Shown in pieces: positions 1-9,075 of a stretch of DNA of 64,000 nucleotides. A program made the position numbers and the translations under genes. The notes under the pieces were generated by a model that was given only the letters and a program-made list of their open reading frames with translations, had not been told where the DNA came from and searched no databases. Position 1 is the first letter of the stretch. Each line of letters opens with the position of its first letter. This stretch comes from Paraburkholderia aspalathi (lineage in GTDB: Bacteria; Pseudomonadota; Gammaproteobacteria; Burkholderiales; Burkholderiaceae), in NCBI RefSeq assembly GCF_900116445.1, contig NZ_FPBH01000007.1:239696-303695 (forward strand). The letters are read 5' to 3'.

Positions 1-1197
1 GCGAATCTCGGCGTCCAGTGCTTTTCCGACGAGTCCCTTCTTCAAGGCGGCGACACCACCGATCGCGCTACGCGCCGCGTTTTCCATGCGAAACATGGCG
101 CCCGTATAACGGCTGCGGAACTCACCCTGCGTCGTGTTCAAAATACTGCTGCTCTGCACCGGCCCGACCCCGGTCCACAACGGCTCACTCAATTCGACTT
201 CGGCGACCAGCTTGGGCTGATCCATCATGTTGCGGCCAACCTGATCGGAGCTATTCGCCACACCGTTCGGATTGCGCTCGTCTTTGGATAGCAGCAAGAC
301 CTTCGGCGTCTCGATCCCGTTGCACGCGATCACGAACACCTTGCCCGTGACCTTGTGCGACTGCTTGTCGGAATCAAAATAGTGCACGGCCTGCACCGCG
401 TTCTTCTCGCCGGTTTCGACTTTATAGACGACAGCGTTGGCGAGGATGCGGCCGCCCTTCGACTCGATCCGGGGCAATGCAGTCGCCGCGTCGTATTTCG
501 CTGCGATGGGACAGACGGGAAAGCAGTTGTTGTTGCCGCAGCATGGCGGGCGTCCTTGATACGACACGCCGCTGTTGCGTGCCTGAGGCGCCGGCAGATT
601 CACGAGACCAAGTTTCGCAGCCACTTCGGTAAAGCGCTGCTCGCCAGGGCCGAACGGAATCGGGCCCATCGGATAGGGCCTCGAGCGCTTTGCGTTCGGC
701 GGCCATTGCAGTGCAGGATCTGAAGGTCCGCACACGCCGATCGCGTACTCCGCACGCGTGTAGTACGGCTCGAGCACATCGTAGCTGAATGCCCAGTCAC
801 GACCGACGCCGTACAGGCTCTTCATGCGCATGTCTTCCGGTGTAATGCGCCAGCAAATGCCTGCCCAGTGCCAGGTCGCGCCGCCGGCGTAGCGCACATA
901 ACCTTGCATGTACGCACGTGCATTCGGACCTTCCAGTTGCAGGTATTCTTCCTGCTCATGCGGCGTGCGCGTCTCGAGATGCGGCGCCCACGGTCTGGGT
1001 GGATAAGGCGCGTCCCAATGCGTTCGAAGGTTCGGTGGAAGGTTGCGGTAATTTTCGACGATCCGCCAGCGGTCGACTCGAGGTCCAGCCTCCAGCATCA
1101 ACACGGACAATCCCGCGTCCAGGGCCTGCTCGGCGATCAGGCAGCCCACCACCCCTGTGCCCACGACGACGAGATCGGCGCTGTCATCAGTTGCCAT
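1..1197 (-). CDS. GMC-family FAD dehydrogenase large subunit, partial
   Basis: The reverse strand reads open from an ATG at 1197 to base 1, giving 399 codons with the C-terminus outside the window. The N-terminus carries an FAD-binding Rossmann loop, GTGVVG, close to residue 11, then an E-A-G motif that binds the FAD ribose. A Cys-rich stretch, CCGNNNCFPVCP, is typical of the large subunits of membrane-linked gluconate, sorbitol or alcohol dehydrogenases. These oxidise sugars or polyols in the periplasm and pass electrons to a cytochrome c subunit. A GGAA ribosome site lies just before the ATG. The small subunit ends 34 bp upstream, so the two form an operon. A cytochrome subunit may lie beyond the left edge. 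The substrate cannot be told from sequence. Confidence 0.88.
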   Translation of the reverse strand, partial: MATDDSADLVVVGTGVVGCLIAEQALDAGLSVLMLEAGPRVDRWRIVENYRNLPPNLRTHWDAPYPPRPWAPHLETRTPHEQEEYLQLEGPNARAYMQGYVRYAGGATWHWAGICWRITPEDMRMKSLYGVGRDWAFSYDVLEPYYTRAEYAIGVCGPSDPALQWPPNAKRSRPYPMGPIPFGPGEQRFTEVAAKLGLVNLPAPQARNSGVSYQGRPPCCGNNNCFPVCPIAAKYDAATALPRIESKGGRILANAVVYKVETGEKNAVQAVHYFDSDKQSHKVTGKVFVIACNGIETPKVLLLSKDERNPNGVANSSDQVGRNMMDQPKLVAEVELSEPLWTGVGPVQSSSILNTTQGEFRSRYTGAMFRMENAARSAIGGVAALKKGLVGKALDAEIR

Positions 1198-1231
1198 CTT
1201 GAAGTTTCCTTATATTCGACGCGTGAGCGAA

Positions 1232-1762
1232 TCAGAATTTGGGCATGTCGGTGAGCGGCGGGGCGTCGGCATTCCACCCGTTCGGCCCGGACTTCGCATA
1301 CGAAGGAATCGTCATGACGTCCCGTGTGGGTTGGTACATCAGCGCGTTCTCGTAGGCGAATACCTGAGCATCCGGCGCATCGACCGCCACGCCCATATAC
1401 CAGGCGGAGATAATCGAAAGTGCTGTTTCCTTAAGCGGGCCTTCTGGCACGTCGGGGAAAAAGTCCTCCACGATTCGCGCGTCCTTCTTGCTCGCGATGG
1501 CGAGAAGGGCCGGCACGTCCTGGGCAAGTGTCGGTCGTAGGGTGGTTAGCGCAGCGACAATGCGCTTGCCGATCTCCGCATCAAGTTGGTGCGGGATGAG
1601 GAGCTTCGAGAGCTGCATGAACGGCGTATCGGCTTCGGGCAAGAGCGCCGGCAGCGCCGGACCTGCGGCGAGACTGCCGGCCAGAAGCGTGCCGCCAATG
1701 ATTACCTTGCGGCGCGACAGGTTGAACATCGACGGAGAGTCGTCACGATCTCGAGCAGGCAT
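1232..1762 (-). CDS. Dehydrogenase small subunit (sorbitol/gluconate dehydrogenase type)
   Basis: This 176-residue protein resembles the small subunit of FAD-dependent sorbitol/gluconate dehydrogenases. A twin-arginine-like signal (SRRKVIIGG near residue 16, followed by an Ala/Leu/Gly-rich stretch) suggests Tat export, probably carrying the folded large subunit along, as known for this family. The C-terminal part has W-Y-M-G and ends with a P-x-L-T-D-M-P-K-F tail. The start at 1762 is favoured because AGGTGA sits 6 bases upstream; an internal ATG at 1729 has no such site. It is followed after 34 bp by the large subunit in the same direction. The family assignment is from overall pattern, so the exact substrate is open. 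Confidence 0.75.
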   Translation of the reverse strand: MPARDRDDSPSMFNLSRRKVIIGGTLLAGSLAAGPALPALLPEADTPFMQLSKLLIPHQLDAEIGKRIVAALTTLRPTLAQDVPALLAIASKKDARIVEDFFPDVPEGPLKETALSIISAWYMGVAVDAPDAQVFAYENALMYQPTRDVMTIPSYAKSGPNGWNADAPPLTDMPKF

Positions 1763-2044
1763 ATGCTGTCACCTCGCAGCCAGAGAAACTGCAATGGGTT
1801 GTTTGGAAGCACGGTTCTACGTCGCGAACAGGAGTAGCCGGCATCAGAAGGCGCCTCGATAGTGCGCCCTGCTGAAAGCGATGCCCGCTTCGGTTGTCGT
1901 TGCCGGCATTGATGCAGCCCTCAATTGTTGAGAATAGCTCTTGGGAGCAATCTAGCAAGCGAGATTCGATAGCGGTATTAGATGTTTATGTTGTATCCGC
2001 GTGACGCCGTCATGAAAGCGCCTTGGCAGAACATGACCGGAAGC
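1763..2044. other. Intergenic region upstream of the GMC dehydrogenase pair
   Basis: No convincing gene. It must hold the promoter of the leftward dehydrogenase operon. A small palindrome, CTCAA-TTG-TTGAG, lies at 1920-1932 and could be an operator; no regulator can be assigned to it. Confidence 0.4.
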
Positions 2045-2089
2045 CAAAAAAATCGAAGGGCGTCACGTTATGGCCAGACGTGACGCCCT
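2045..2089 (-). terminator. Rho-independent terminator of the IclR gene
   Basis: A perfect 12-bp inverted repeat (AAGGGCGTCACG at 2055-2066 and its complement at 2078-2089) is followed, reading leftwards, by a run of seven T. It lies 26 bp after the stop of the leftward IclR gene. Confidence 0.9.
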
Positions 2090-2114
2090 TTGCGCTTTCA
2101 GCTTCAATTTCGGA

Positions 2115-2993
2115 TTACCCCGCGATCCGCTCCGTAGTCATAGCTCGCGACAAACCATGCATCGGCCGACGCAGCGCGACGTCGAAGGGATTGGTTTGCG
2201 GGCCGATCGCATCTGCCTGGCGGCGCAGCAACTCGACCACCATCGGCAGACGATCGTCGCCTAGACGCGCCGCCAGCGTGCCCACGCTCAGCGCCGCCAC
2301 TGCCACTCCGGTGCGATCCAGAATCGGCACCGCCACACCCGCCATGCCGTCGAGCACTCCGCTATTGCGACCCGCGTAACCGAGTTGGCGCACACGCTCG
2401 ATCTCGGTGCGTAAATACACTTCGTCGAGCACGCCATAGCCGCGAATGCGCGGCACGTTAAAGCGAATGATCTCTTCGCGCTCCGCTTCCGGCAGGAACG
2501 CGAGAATCGCCAGACTCCCCTGTCCGACACCCAAGGCCACGCGCCCGCCAATATCGCCGGTGAACGAGCGAATCGGAAACGGCCCTTCGCAGATGTCGAG
2601 ACACACCGCATCGAAGCTGCTTTTGACCAGCAGAAAAATCGTATCGCCAAGACTCGCGCACAACCGCAGCAACGCGGGACGGCACAGCGTGCGCATGCCG
2701 CTCGGATTGCCGGCCTGCGCGGCGAGCGCGAAGAAATCGACGCTCAGCCGATACAGCTTCGAATTTTCGTCCTGTTCGACGATGCCTTCCGCGATCAGCG
2801 CATGAAGAATGCGGTGCACCGTGCCTTGCGTGAGACCCACCGCCTTCGCGAGACGCGTGACGCGGCCGCCGTCGGGTTGCGCTTCGGATAACGCACGGAT
2901 CACAGCAAAAGCGCGCTCCAGCATCCCCGGGCCGGGTGGACTGCCCGCATCGGCCAGTGCGGGATCGGCATCTCGTTGGGTGGCAGCATTCAT
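2115..2993 (-). CDS. IclR-family transcriptional regulator
   Basis: This 292-residue protein has the two-domain IclR layout. An N-terminal winged helix covers roughly residues 28-90 (LAKAVGLTQGTVHRILHAL is the recognition helix region), followed by a C-terminal effector-binding domain to about residue 275. It is divergent from the ABC/flavo-oxidase operon starting at 3297, and the 303-bp gap between them contains several GGAAT/ATTCC palindromes of the kind IclR proteins bind. It probably controls that operon and itself in response to the imported substrate. The first 25 residues are poorly structured and the start could lie slightly downstream. The link to the operon is inferred from position. 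Confidence 0.9.
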   Translation of the reverse strand: MNAATQRDADPALADAGSPPGPGMLERAFAVIRALSEAQPDGGRVTRLAKAVGLTQGTVHRILHALIAEGIVEQDENSKLYRLSVDFFALAAQAGNPSGMRTLCRPALLRLCASLGDTIFLLVKSSFDAVCLDICEGPFPIRSFTGDIGGRVALGVGQGSLAILAFLPEAEREEIIRFNVPRIRGYGVLDEVYLRTEIERVRQLGYAGRNSGVLDGMAGVAVPILDRTGVAVAALSVGTLAARLGDDRLPMVVELLRRQADAIGPQTNPFDVALRRPMHGLSRAMTTERIAG

Positions 2994-3296
2994 CTCAGGT
3001 GCTCCGAATTATTTCATTGACCGGAACACTATAGAGGGAATTATCCGTGAATGGAATATTCCCGGCACGCCCGTTCCATTTGCACTTCATTCTGATTCAT
3101 AGGGATTTTCCGGAGATCATGGAACGGAAGAGTTGATACCAGTCTTGCCGAATATATTCCGTTCATCGGAATTTTTTCTAAACTTATACCGGCAAACGGA
3201 ATTTGAAATTGACGCCATGCAATTTGGCTGGATAGAGTCGGCTCCATCGAGGCAGTAGCCGATTGAACCGGTGTCGATCCATCCAAAGGCCAGATC
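2994..3296. promoter_or_regulatory. Divergent promoter region, IclR gene / ABC-oxidase operon
   Basis: No gene is seen here. The region is AT-richer than its surroundings and holds repeated CGGAA/TTCCG boxes. The clearest are the palindrome GGAATATTCC at 3053-3062 and ATTCCG-TTCAT-CGGAAT at 3156-3172, with further single boxes near 3022 and 3196. Known IclR operators have TGGAA/TTCCA half-sites, so these are good candidates for the operators of the adjacent regulator. Confidence 0.6.
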
Positions 3297-4388
3297 ATGT
3301 CGTTCCTCACACTCACGGACGTAGCGAAATCGTTCGGCGATCTGCAGGCAGTCGCCGACGTGAACCTGTCGGTTGAGAAAGGCGAGTTCGTTTCGCTGCT
3401 CGGACCGTCGGGTTGCGGCAAGACCACCACGCTGCAGATGATCGCGGGCTTCGTTGAAACGACGCGCGGCCGCATCACGCTCGACGGCCGCGACATCACG
3501 CATATGAAGCCGAACAAGCGCGGCCTTGGCATCGTGTTCCAAAGCTACGCGCTGTTTCCCCATATGAGCGTCGCGGACAACGTCGGCTTCGGTCTGGAAA
3601 TGCGCAACATCGACAAGGCCGAACGCAAGGAACGTGTGCGCGAAGCGCTGGCACTGGTGCGGCTCGATACGCTCGCGCACCGCTTTCCGCGCGAGTTGTC
3701 CGGCGGTCAGCGGCAGCGTGTGGCGATTGCCCGCGCGATCGTGATCGCGCCGCCCGTGCTGCTGCTCGACGAACCGATGTCGAACCTCGACGCCAAGCTG
3801 CGCGAAGACATGCAGTTCGAACTGCGCGCCATTCAACGCAAGATCGGCACGACCACCATCATGGTCACGCACGACCAGTCGGAAGCGCTGTCGATCAGCG
3901 ACCGCGTAGTGGTAATGGAAGCCGGCCGCATTACGCAGATCGACACGCCGTACGAAGCGTACGAACGGCCTGAGAACAGATTCGTCTCGCAGTTCATCGG
4001 CAAGGCGAACATGCTGCCTGGCACCGTGGTGTCGCGCGACGGCGACGCGATCCGCATCGACCTTGGACATGACCTCGCGGAGACCGGCCACACCGCGCAA
4101 CTGCCCGCGCGCGAACGCGTGATCGGCGTCGGCGACGCGGTCACGTTGTGCATTCGTCCGGAAAAACTGCGCCTGTGCGCGCCGAATGCGGGACGTCTGG
4201 CGGCCACCGTGACGAGCCGCTTCTTCCTCGGCAGTCAATGGTTGTACCGCGTGGACAGCCGGCTCGGCGAAGTGCTGGTGTGCTGCCAGAACGAAGGCAC
4301 CGAGCCGCTGCCGGAAGGCACGGCGGTCGGCGTCGACTGGAATAGCGAGGCGATCCGCTTCATTCAACGGGATGCGCATCATGGCTAG
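3297..4388 (+). CDS. ABC transporter ATP-binding protein (PotA type)
   Basis: This 363-residue ATPase would drive import of a small cationic or amino-acid-like solute. Visible motifs are Walker A GPSGCGKTT near residue 37, the signature LSGGQRQR near 133, Walker B VLLLDEP near 154 and the switch histidine in VTHDQSEA. After about residue 240 comes a TOBE-type C-terminal domain, as in PotA/FbpC/CysA importers. It begins an operon of at least seven rightward genes, with the downstream permease overlapping its end. Family assignment is firm. The substrate is unknown, but the downstream oxidase genes suggest an amine, amino acid derivative or opine. Confidence 0.95.
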   Translation: MSFLTLTDVAKSFGDLQAVADVNLSVEKGEFVSLLGPSGCGKTTTLQMIAGFVETTRGRITLDGRDITHMKPNKRGLGIVFQSYALFPHMSVADNVGFGLEMRNIDKAERKERVREALALVRLDTLAHRFPRELSGGQRQRVAIARAIVIAPPVLLLDEPMSNLDAKLREDMQFELRAIQRKIGTTTIMVTHDQSEALSISDRVVVMEAGRITQIDTPYEAYERPENRFVSQFIGKANMLPGTVVSRDGDAIRIDLGHDLAETGHTAQLPARERVIGVGDAVTLCIRPEKLRLCAPNAGRLAATVTSRFFLGSQWLYRVDSRLGEVLVCCQNEGTEPLPEGTAVGVDWNSEAIRFIQRDAHHG

Positions 4389-5295
4389 TACGCTGCCCGC
4401 TTCGAACGACGACAGCGTGAAGACCGGCAACGCGCGCCGCGCCCCGTGGCACGCATTCCTGCCCTTATGGCTGATGTGCGCGCCGGCTTTCCTGTTGTTT
4501 GCGACGCTGGTGCTGGTGCCGCTCGTCATGACGCTGGTGCTGACCTTCTACCGCTTCGATCCAGCGAGCGGCCCGCTCGCCGCGTTCCAGTTCTGCAATT
4601 ACGCGGAAGTGCTGCAATCGTCGTATTTCCATACGATCTTCCTGCGCACCTTCGGCATCGCCTTTCTGACCACCCTGCTGTGCGTCGTGATCGGTACGCC
4701 CGAAGCCTACGTCCTGTCGCGCATGCGCGATCCGTATCGCTCGATGTTCCTGCTGATCATTCTCGCGCCGCTGCTGGTTTCGGTCGTGGTGCGCGCGTTC
4801 GGCTGGAGCATGCTGCTCAATAGCAATGGTCTCGTGAATCAGGCGTTCGGTCTTGTCGGGCTTGGACCGTACAAGCTTGAATACACCACTTTCGCAATCG
4901 TCATCGCACTGGTGCACGTCATGCTGCCGTTCATGGTGATTCCGGTGTGGACCGCGTTGCAGAAACTCGACCCGCAAACGGAAAATGCCGCGCTTTCGCT
5001 GATGGCGTCGCCCGCCACGACCTTGCGCCGCATCGTGTTGCCGCAACTCACGCCGGGCATCCTGTCGGGCAGCCTGATGGTGTTCGGCCTGTCGGCGAGC
5101 GCGTTCGCGATTCCCGGCCTGCTCGGCGGACGGCGCCTGAAAGTGGCCGCCACCGCCGTCTATGACGAATTCCTCGGTTCGCTCAACTGGCCGCTCGGCG
5201 CGACTATCGCGCTCCTGTTGCTGGTCGCGAATCTGATCGTGATGCTCACTTACTACCGGGTTCTGGAACGCAAGTACACCAGAAGCCTCGGCTGA
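4381..5295 (+). CDS. ABC transporter permease (PotB type)
   Basis: This inner-membrane permease has about six hydrophobic segments and 304 residues from the ATG at 4381; an earlier in-frame ATG at 4372 is also possible. The EAA loop that contacts the ATPase is visible around N-A-A-L-S-L-M-A-S-P and the following T-L-R-R-I-V-L-P-Q-L. It overlaps the end of the ATPase gene, implying translational coupling. It pairs with the next permease to form the membrane channel of a polyamine/thiamine-type importer. Confidence 0.92.
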   Translation: MASTLPASNDDSVKTGNARRAPWHAFLPLWLMCAPAFLLFATLVLVPLVMTLVLTFYRFDPASGPLAAFQFCNYAEVLQSSYFHTIFLRTFGIAFLTTLLCVVIGTPEAYVLSRMRDPYRSMFLLIILAPLLVSVVVRAFGWSMLLNSNGLVNQAFGLVGLGPYKLEYTTFAIVIALVHVMLPFMVIPVWTALQKLDPQTENAALSLMASPATTLRRIVLPQLTPGILSGSLMVFGLSASAFAIPGLLGGRRLKVAATAVYDEFLGSLNWPLGATIALLLLVANLIVMLTYYRVLERKYTRSLG

Positions 5296-5311
5296 ACCTC
5301 GCGAGATCATC

Positions 5312-6106
5312 ATGAGAAAAAACGGCCCGATTGCGCTGATTTTCCACACGCTCGTCATCGCGTTCGTGCTCGCGCCGCTCGTGATCGTCGTGCTGGTCGC
5401 CTTCACGCCCGATGAAACGCTCACGCTGCCCACACACGGCGTATCGCTGCGCTGGTTCCGCGCGATCCTCAACTACCCGGACTTTATCTCGGCGTTCTTC
5501 AACAGCCTGAAACTGGCGTTCGCCTCAGCGACGTTGTCTTTGATCGTCGCTCTGCCAGCCGCGTTGGCCATCGGTCGTGCGCGCTTTCCGGGCCGTGGTT
5601 TTCTTAATGGCTTATTGCTGTCGCCGTTGGTGATTCCCGGCCTCGTGCTTGGCATCGCACTGCTGCGCTTCTTCGCGCTGATCGGCGCGACCGGTTCGTT
5701 CGCGTGGCTCGTGCTCGCGCACATGATTATCATCACGCCGTTCGTGATGCGGCTCGTGCTGGCTTCGGTCAGCGGTCTCGACCGCAGCGTCGAACATGCC
5801 GCGCACTCGCTCGGCGCCGACGCATGGACCACGTTTCGCCGCATCACCTTCCCAATGATTCTGCCGGGCATTACCGGCGGCTGGTTGCTCGCGTTCATCA
5901 ACAGTTTCGACGAATTGACCATGTCGATCTTCGTCACCTCGCCGCAAACCGTCACGCTGCCGGTACGTATGTATATGTACGCGACCGAATCGATCGACCC
6001 GATGATGGCCTCCGTTTCCGCGCTGGTGATCTTCATTACGGCCGGCGCGATGCTGCTGCTCGATCGCGTGTACGGGCTCAACCGGATTCTGATCGGCCAG
6101 CACTGA
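5312..6106 (+). CDS. ABC transporter permease (PotC type)
   Basis: This second permease has 264 residues and about six membrane segments, starting with a long hydrophobic stretch at residues 8-32. The EAA-like loop (E-H-A-A-H-S-L-G-A-D-A-W-T-T-F-R-R-I) lies near residue 165. It starts 16 bp after the previous permease and its TGA overlaps the ATG of the next gene, so it belongs to the same transcription unit. The two permeases are non-identical, as in PotBC systems. Confidence 0.92.
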   Translation: MRKNGPIALIFHTLVIAFVLAPLVIVVLVAFTPDETLTLPTHGVSLRWFRAILNYPDFISAFFNSLKLAFASATLSLIVALPAALAIGRARFPGRGFLNGLLLSPLVIPGLVLGIALLRFFALIGATGSFAWLVLAHMIIITPFVMRLVLASVSGLDRSVEHAAHSLGADAWTTFRRITFPMILPGITGGWLLAFINSFDELTMSIFVTSPQTVTLPVRMYMYATESIDPMMASVSALVIFITAGAMLLLDRVYGLNRILIGQH

Positions 6107-6525
6107 TGTCTTCTACTGCTCTCTCTAACATGCCGTCGAATTTGCCGTCCTCCGAATCCGCCGTGCCGAAACGCGATGCGCAATTCGTTCGCGTTGCGGA
6201 GACGCAGCGTGAACCGCTTAGCTTTTTTATCGATGGCCATGAAGTCACTGCGTTGCAGGGCGATACGCTGCTTACCGCCGTGCTGATGCAACAACGTCGC
6301 GTGCGCGAAAGCGAATTCAGCGGCGCGCCGCGCGCCGGATTCTGCCTGATCGGCGCTTGCCAGGATTGCTGGATGCGGACCGAAGAGGGTCTGCGTTTGC
6401 GCGCGTGCTCGACGCTGGTGACGCAGGGTATGCAGGTGGTTACTCGGCTCGCTGAGGTTACTTTCGTTGCCGGTCCTGCTTCCGCTGCCAGCTCCGTCGT
6501 GACGGCAAACGGAGAAACGCAATGA
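6106..6525 (+). CDS. Small 2Fe-2S subunit of a heteromeric oxidase (HcnA/OoxA-like)
   Basis: This 139-residue protein has a plant-ferredoxin-type cluster motif: Cys80, Cys85, Cys88 and a later Cys101 (C-x4-C-x2-C-x12-C). The family supplies a [2Fe-2S] relay in multi-subunit flavin oxidases and dehydrogenases such as HcnABC, opine oxidases and D-hydroxyproline dehydrogenase. The first ~35 residues are poorly conserved in appearance and Ser/Pro-rich. Its ATG overlaps the stop of the upstream permease (TGATG) and its TGA overlaps the next start (ATGA), so it is tightly coupled to both transport and oxidase genes. Confidence 0.88.
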   Translation: MSSTALSNMPSNLPSSESAVPKRDAQFVRVAETQREPLSFFIDGHEVTALQGDTLLTAVLMQQRRVRESEFSGAPRAGFCLIGACQDCWMRTEEGLRLRACSTLVTQGMQVVTRLAEVTFVAGPASAASSVVTANGETQ

Positions 6526-7955
6526 GCAACGAACACCGTGTGGTGATCGTCGGCGCGGGACCGGCGGGCGTGCGCGCCGCCGAGACACTCGTTGCAGCGG
6601 GCGTCAAGCCCATCGTGCTGGACGAAAACGCTCGCTGGGGCGGACAGATTTATCGTCAACCACCCGAGAGCGGCGCGTTTCAGCGCTCGAAGAAAGCGCT
6701 CTATGGCTTTGAAGCGCACAAAGCCGACGCGCTACATACGACGATGGCCTCGCTGCTTCCGCATCTCGACTATCGCCCCGACACACTGGCCTGGGCTTGT
6801 GCACCAGGTCGCCTCGATACGTTGCACGCAGGACGCGAAATCAGCGTGCCGTTTTCGCATCTGATCATCGCAAGCGGCGCCACCGATCGCGTGCTGCCAG
6901 TGCCGGGCTGGACACTGCCAGGCGTCTATACGTTGGGCGCGGCACAGGTCGCTTTGAAGGCGCAAGGCTGTGCGATCGGCCAGCGCGTAGTGCTCGCAGG
7001 TACAGGACCGCTGCTCTATCTCGTGGCCTATCAGTACGTGAAAGCCGGTGCACAGGTGGTGGCCGTACTCGACACGAGTCCCCTATCGCAGCAGATTGCC
7101 GCGGCGCCAAAACTCGCGTGGCAACCTGCTACGTTCGCCAAAGGGCTGTACTACGTCGGCTGGCTAAAGATGCACGGCGTGCGGATCGAACGCGATGTGA
7201 ACCTGATCGGCATTCGTGGCGACCAAGGCGTGAGTGCGATTGAATGGCGCTCTTCAACCGTTGGCTCGAAGACCGAAACCCTCGCATGCGACGCCGTCGG
7301 CATCAGCTTCGGCCTCAAGCCTGAAACCCAACTCGCCGATCTTGCCGGGTGCCGCTTCCGCTTCGATACGCACAACCGTTGCTGGCTACCCGAACTCGAC
7401 CCGGCCGGCCGCAGCACCGTGCGAGGCATCTATCTGGCTGGCGACGGTGCGGGCATCGCGGGCGCCGACGCTGCCGAACTCGCCGGGCGTCGCACGGCAT
7501 TGGCGCTACTCGACGACCTCGGCATCGCGCATCCACGTGGTCCCGGCATGCGCGACGCAGCGGCCCTCGACCGCAGCCTGCAACGTATCGCTGTGTTTCG
7601 CCAAGGTATCGAAGCGGCATTTGCACCACCGGCAAAATGCGCAGCCCAATGGCCCGACGACATGACCGTGTGCCGCTGCGAAGAAATCGATGCAGGCACC
7701 TTGCGGCGCTGCATCCGTGGTGGCGAAGCGAACGAGATCAATCGACTGAAAGCGCTCACGCGTGTCGGCATGGGCCGTTGCCAGGGACGCATGTGCGGCG
7801 AAGCGGCATTGACGCTGCTGGCGGAAGAAACCGGCAAACCACTCGAAGACGTAGGCCGCTTGCGTAGCCAGCCACCTGTCAAACCGATTCCGCTATCGCC
7901 CGCTATGTATGCCGACGATGTGACCGAGATTCCCGAAGAGGCGCGCGATGAGTGA
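6522..7955 (+). CDS. FAD/NAD(P)-binding oxidase subunit with BFD-like 2Fe-2S domain (HcnB-like)
   Basis: This 477-residue flavoprotein starts with a GAGPAGVRAAE dinucleotide-binding loop at residues 11-21. It has a second nucleotide-binding region in the middle (V-L-A-G-T-G-P-L-L near 165). The C-terminal ~90 residues carry a BFD-like cluster site: C-R-C near residue 383 and C-x4-C (CQGRMC) near 420. This order is that of the alpha subunits of HcnB, opine oxidase and D-hydroxyproline dehydrogenase. It is coupled by ATGA to the 2Fe-2S subunit and overlaps the next FAD gene by 8 bp. It likely passes electrons from the substrate-oxidising subunit towards the respiratory chain. Confidence 0.9.
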   Translation: MSNEHRVVIVGAGPAGVRAAETLVAAGVKPIVLDENARWGGQIYRQPPESGAFQRSKKALYGFEAHKADALHTTMASLLPHLDYRPDTLAWACAPGRLDTLHAGREISVPFSHLIIASGATDRVLPVPGWTLPGVYTLGAAQVALKAQGCAIGQRVVLAGTGPLLYLVAYQYVKAGAQVVAVLDTSPLSQQIAAAPKLAWQPATFAKGLYYVGWLKMHGVRIERDVNLIGIRGDQGVSAIEWRSSTVGSKTETLACDAVGISFGLKPETQLADLAGCRFRFDTHNRCWLPELDPAGRSTVRGIYLAGDGAGIAGADAAELAGRRTALALLDDLGIAHPRGPGMRDAAALDRSLQRIAVFRQGIEAAFAPPAKCAAQWPDDMTVCRCEEIDAGTLRRCIRGGEANEINRLKALTRVGMGRCQGRMCGEAALTLLAEETGKPLEDVGRLRSQPPVKPIPLSPAMYADDVTEIPEEARDE

Positions 7956-9075
7956 CACCCTGCACTACGACGTGGCGATTGCGGGCGGCGGACTGGTCGG
8001 CTCATCGGCAGCGTTGGCGCTCGCGCGACGCGGCTTGCGCGTGGGCCTGTTCGAGCGGCGCTATTGCGGCGCGCAGGCAAGCGGCGTGAACTACGGCGGC
8101 GTGCGCGTCCAGGGACGACCGGCCGAACAGATGCCGCTCGCCATGCGTGCACGGCGCATCTGGGACGGCTTGCCGGAGCTGATCGGCATCGACGGAGAAT
8201 TCACCGTGTCAGGACATTTGCGGCTCGCGCGCAGCGAAGCCGATCTTGCCGCGCTCGAAGCATGGGCGGACATGGCGCGCGGCCACGGACTGCAAGCGCA
8301 GGTCATCAGCGGCGCCACGTTCCGGCAACGTTATCCGTGGCTGGGCGCGGCAGCCGTCGGCGGCTCGCTTTGTGCGACCGATGGCCATGCGAATCCGCGT
8401 CTGGTCTCACCCGCGTTCGCACGTGCCGCGCGCGCCGCAGGCGCGGACGTGCGCGAGCAAACCGAACTGACCGATATCCATCACGACGGCACACGCTTCC
8501 AGTTACGTGCCGGCGACACGCGCATCAGCGCCGACTGGCTGATCAATTCCGCCGGCGCATGGGCGAATACGGTTGCCGGGTACTTCGGCGAAACCGCACC
8601 GATGAAACCGATCTACCCGAACATGTGGGTTACCGAGCCGCTGCCGCATTTCATCACGCACAACCTCGGCGTGTACGGCGGCGGCATCTACGCACGGCAA
8701 GTGGCGCGCGGCAATTGCGTGATCGGCGGCGGCCGCGGACATGGCGACGGCGAATACGGTCAACCGTCGACGGAAACCACCCGCGCCGTGATGCGCGATG
8801 CGTGCGCCCTGCTGCCGCCGCTACGCGAGGCGCTGCTGATCCGCACATGGAGTGGCGTGGAAGGCGAGACGCCCGACAGCAATCCGATCATCGGTGCGAG
8901 CCGCACGGTACCGCGTTTGCTGCATGCATTCGGCTTTTCGGGCGGCGGGTTTTTGCTGGCGCCAGGGGTCGGCGAAATACTCGCGGATCTCGTGATCGAC
9001 GGCGCCACGGCCACACCGCTCGACGCTTTTTCGATCAATCGCTTCGCTGCTGTTGCTGCGCCATCCGTCGCCTAG
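7948..9075 (+). CDS. D-amino-acid-oxidase-fold FAD subunit (HcnC/OoxB-like)
   Basis: This 375-residue protein belongs to the DAO/glycine-oxidase fold. An FAD loop, AGGGLVGSSAALALARRG, lies at residues 12-29, and the typical C-terminal G-x-S-G-G-G-F-x-L-A-P-G-V-G-E motif sits near residue 332. It should be the subunit that oxidises the C-N bond of the substrate. It overlaps the previous FAD gene and precedes the periplasmic binding protein. The three oxidase subunits resemble those of HCN synthase, opine oxidases and D-hydroxyproline dehydrogenase, but no epimerase, deaminase or aldehyde dehydrogenase of the hydroxyproline route lies nearby, so the substrate stays open. Confidence 0.92.
   Translation: MSDTLHYDVAIAGGGLVGSSAALALARRGLRVGLFERRYCGAQASGVNYGGVRVQGRPAEQMPLAMRARRIWDGLPELIGIDGEFTVSGHLRLARSEADLAALEAWADMARGHGLQAQVISGATFRQRYPWLGAAAVGGSLCATDGHANPRLVSPAFARAARAAGADVREQTELTDIHHDGTRFQLRAGDTRISADWLINSAGAWANTVAGYFGETAPMKPIYPNMWVTEPLPHFITHNLGVYGGGIYARQVARGNCVIGGGRGHGDGEYGQPSTETTRAVMRDACALLPPLREALLIRTWSGVEGETPDSNPIIGASRTVPRLLHAFGFSGGGFLLAPGVGEILADLVIDGATATPLDAFSINRFAAVAAPSVA

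Noticed and set aside
2994..3296. Riboswitch in the leader of the ABC-oxidase operon
   Set aside because: No conserved riboswitch core or terminator/antiterminator pair could be seen; the repeats look like protein operators.
3117..4529. A 470-codon open frame on the reverse strand
   Set aside because: It lies over the ABC ATPase, which has all ATPase motifs. The reverse reading is Arg/His/Gln-rich without any motif, as expected for a shadow frame in GC-rich DNA.
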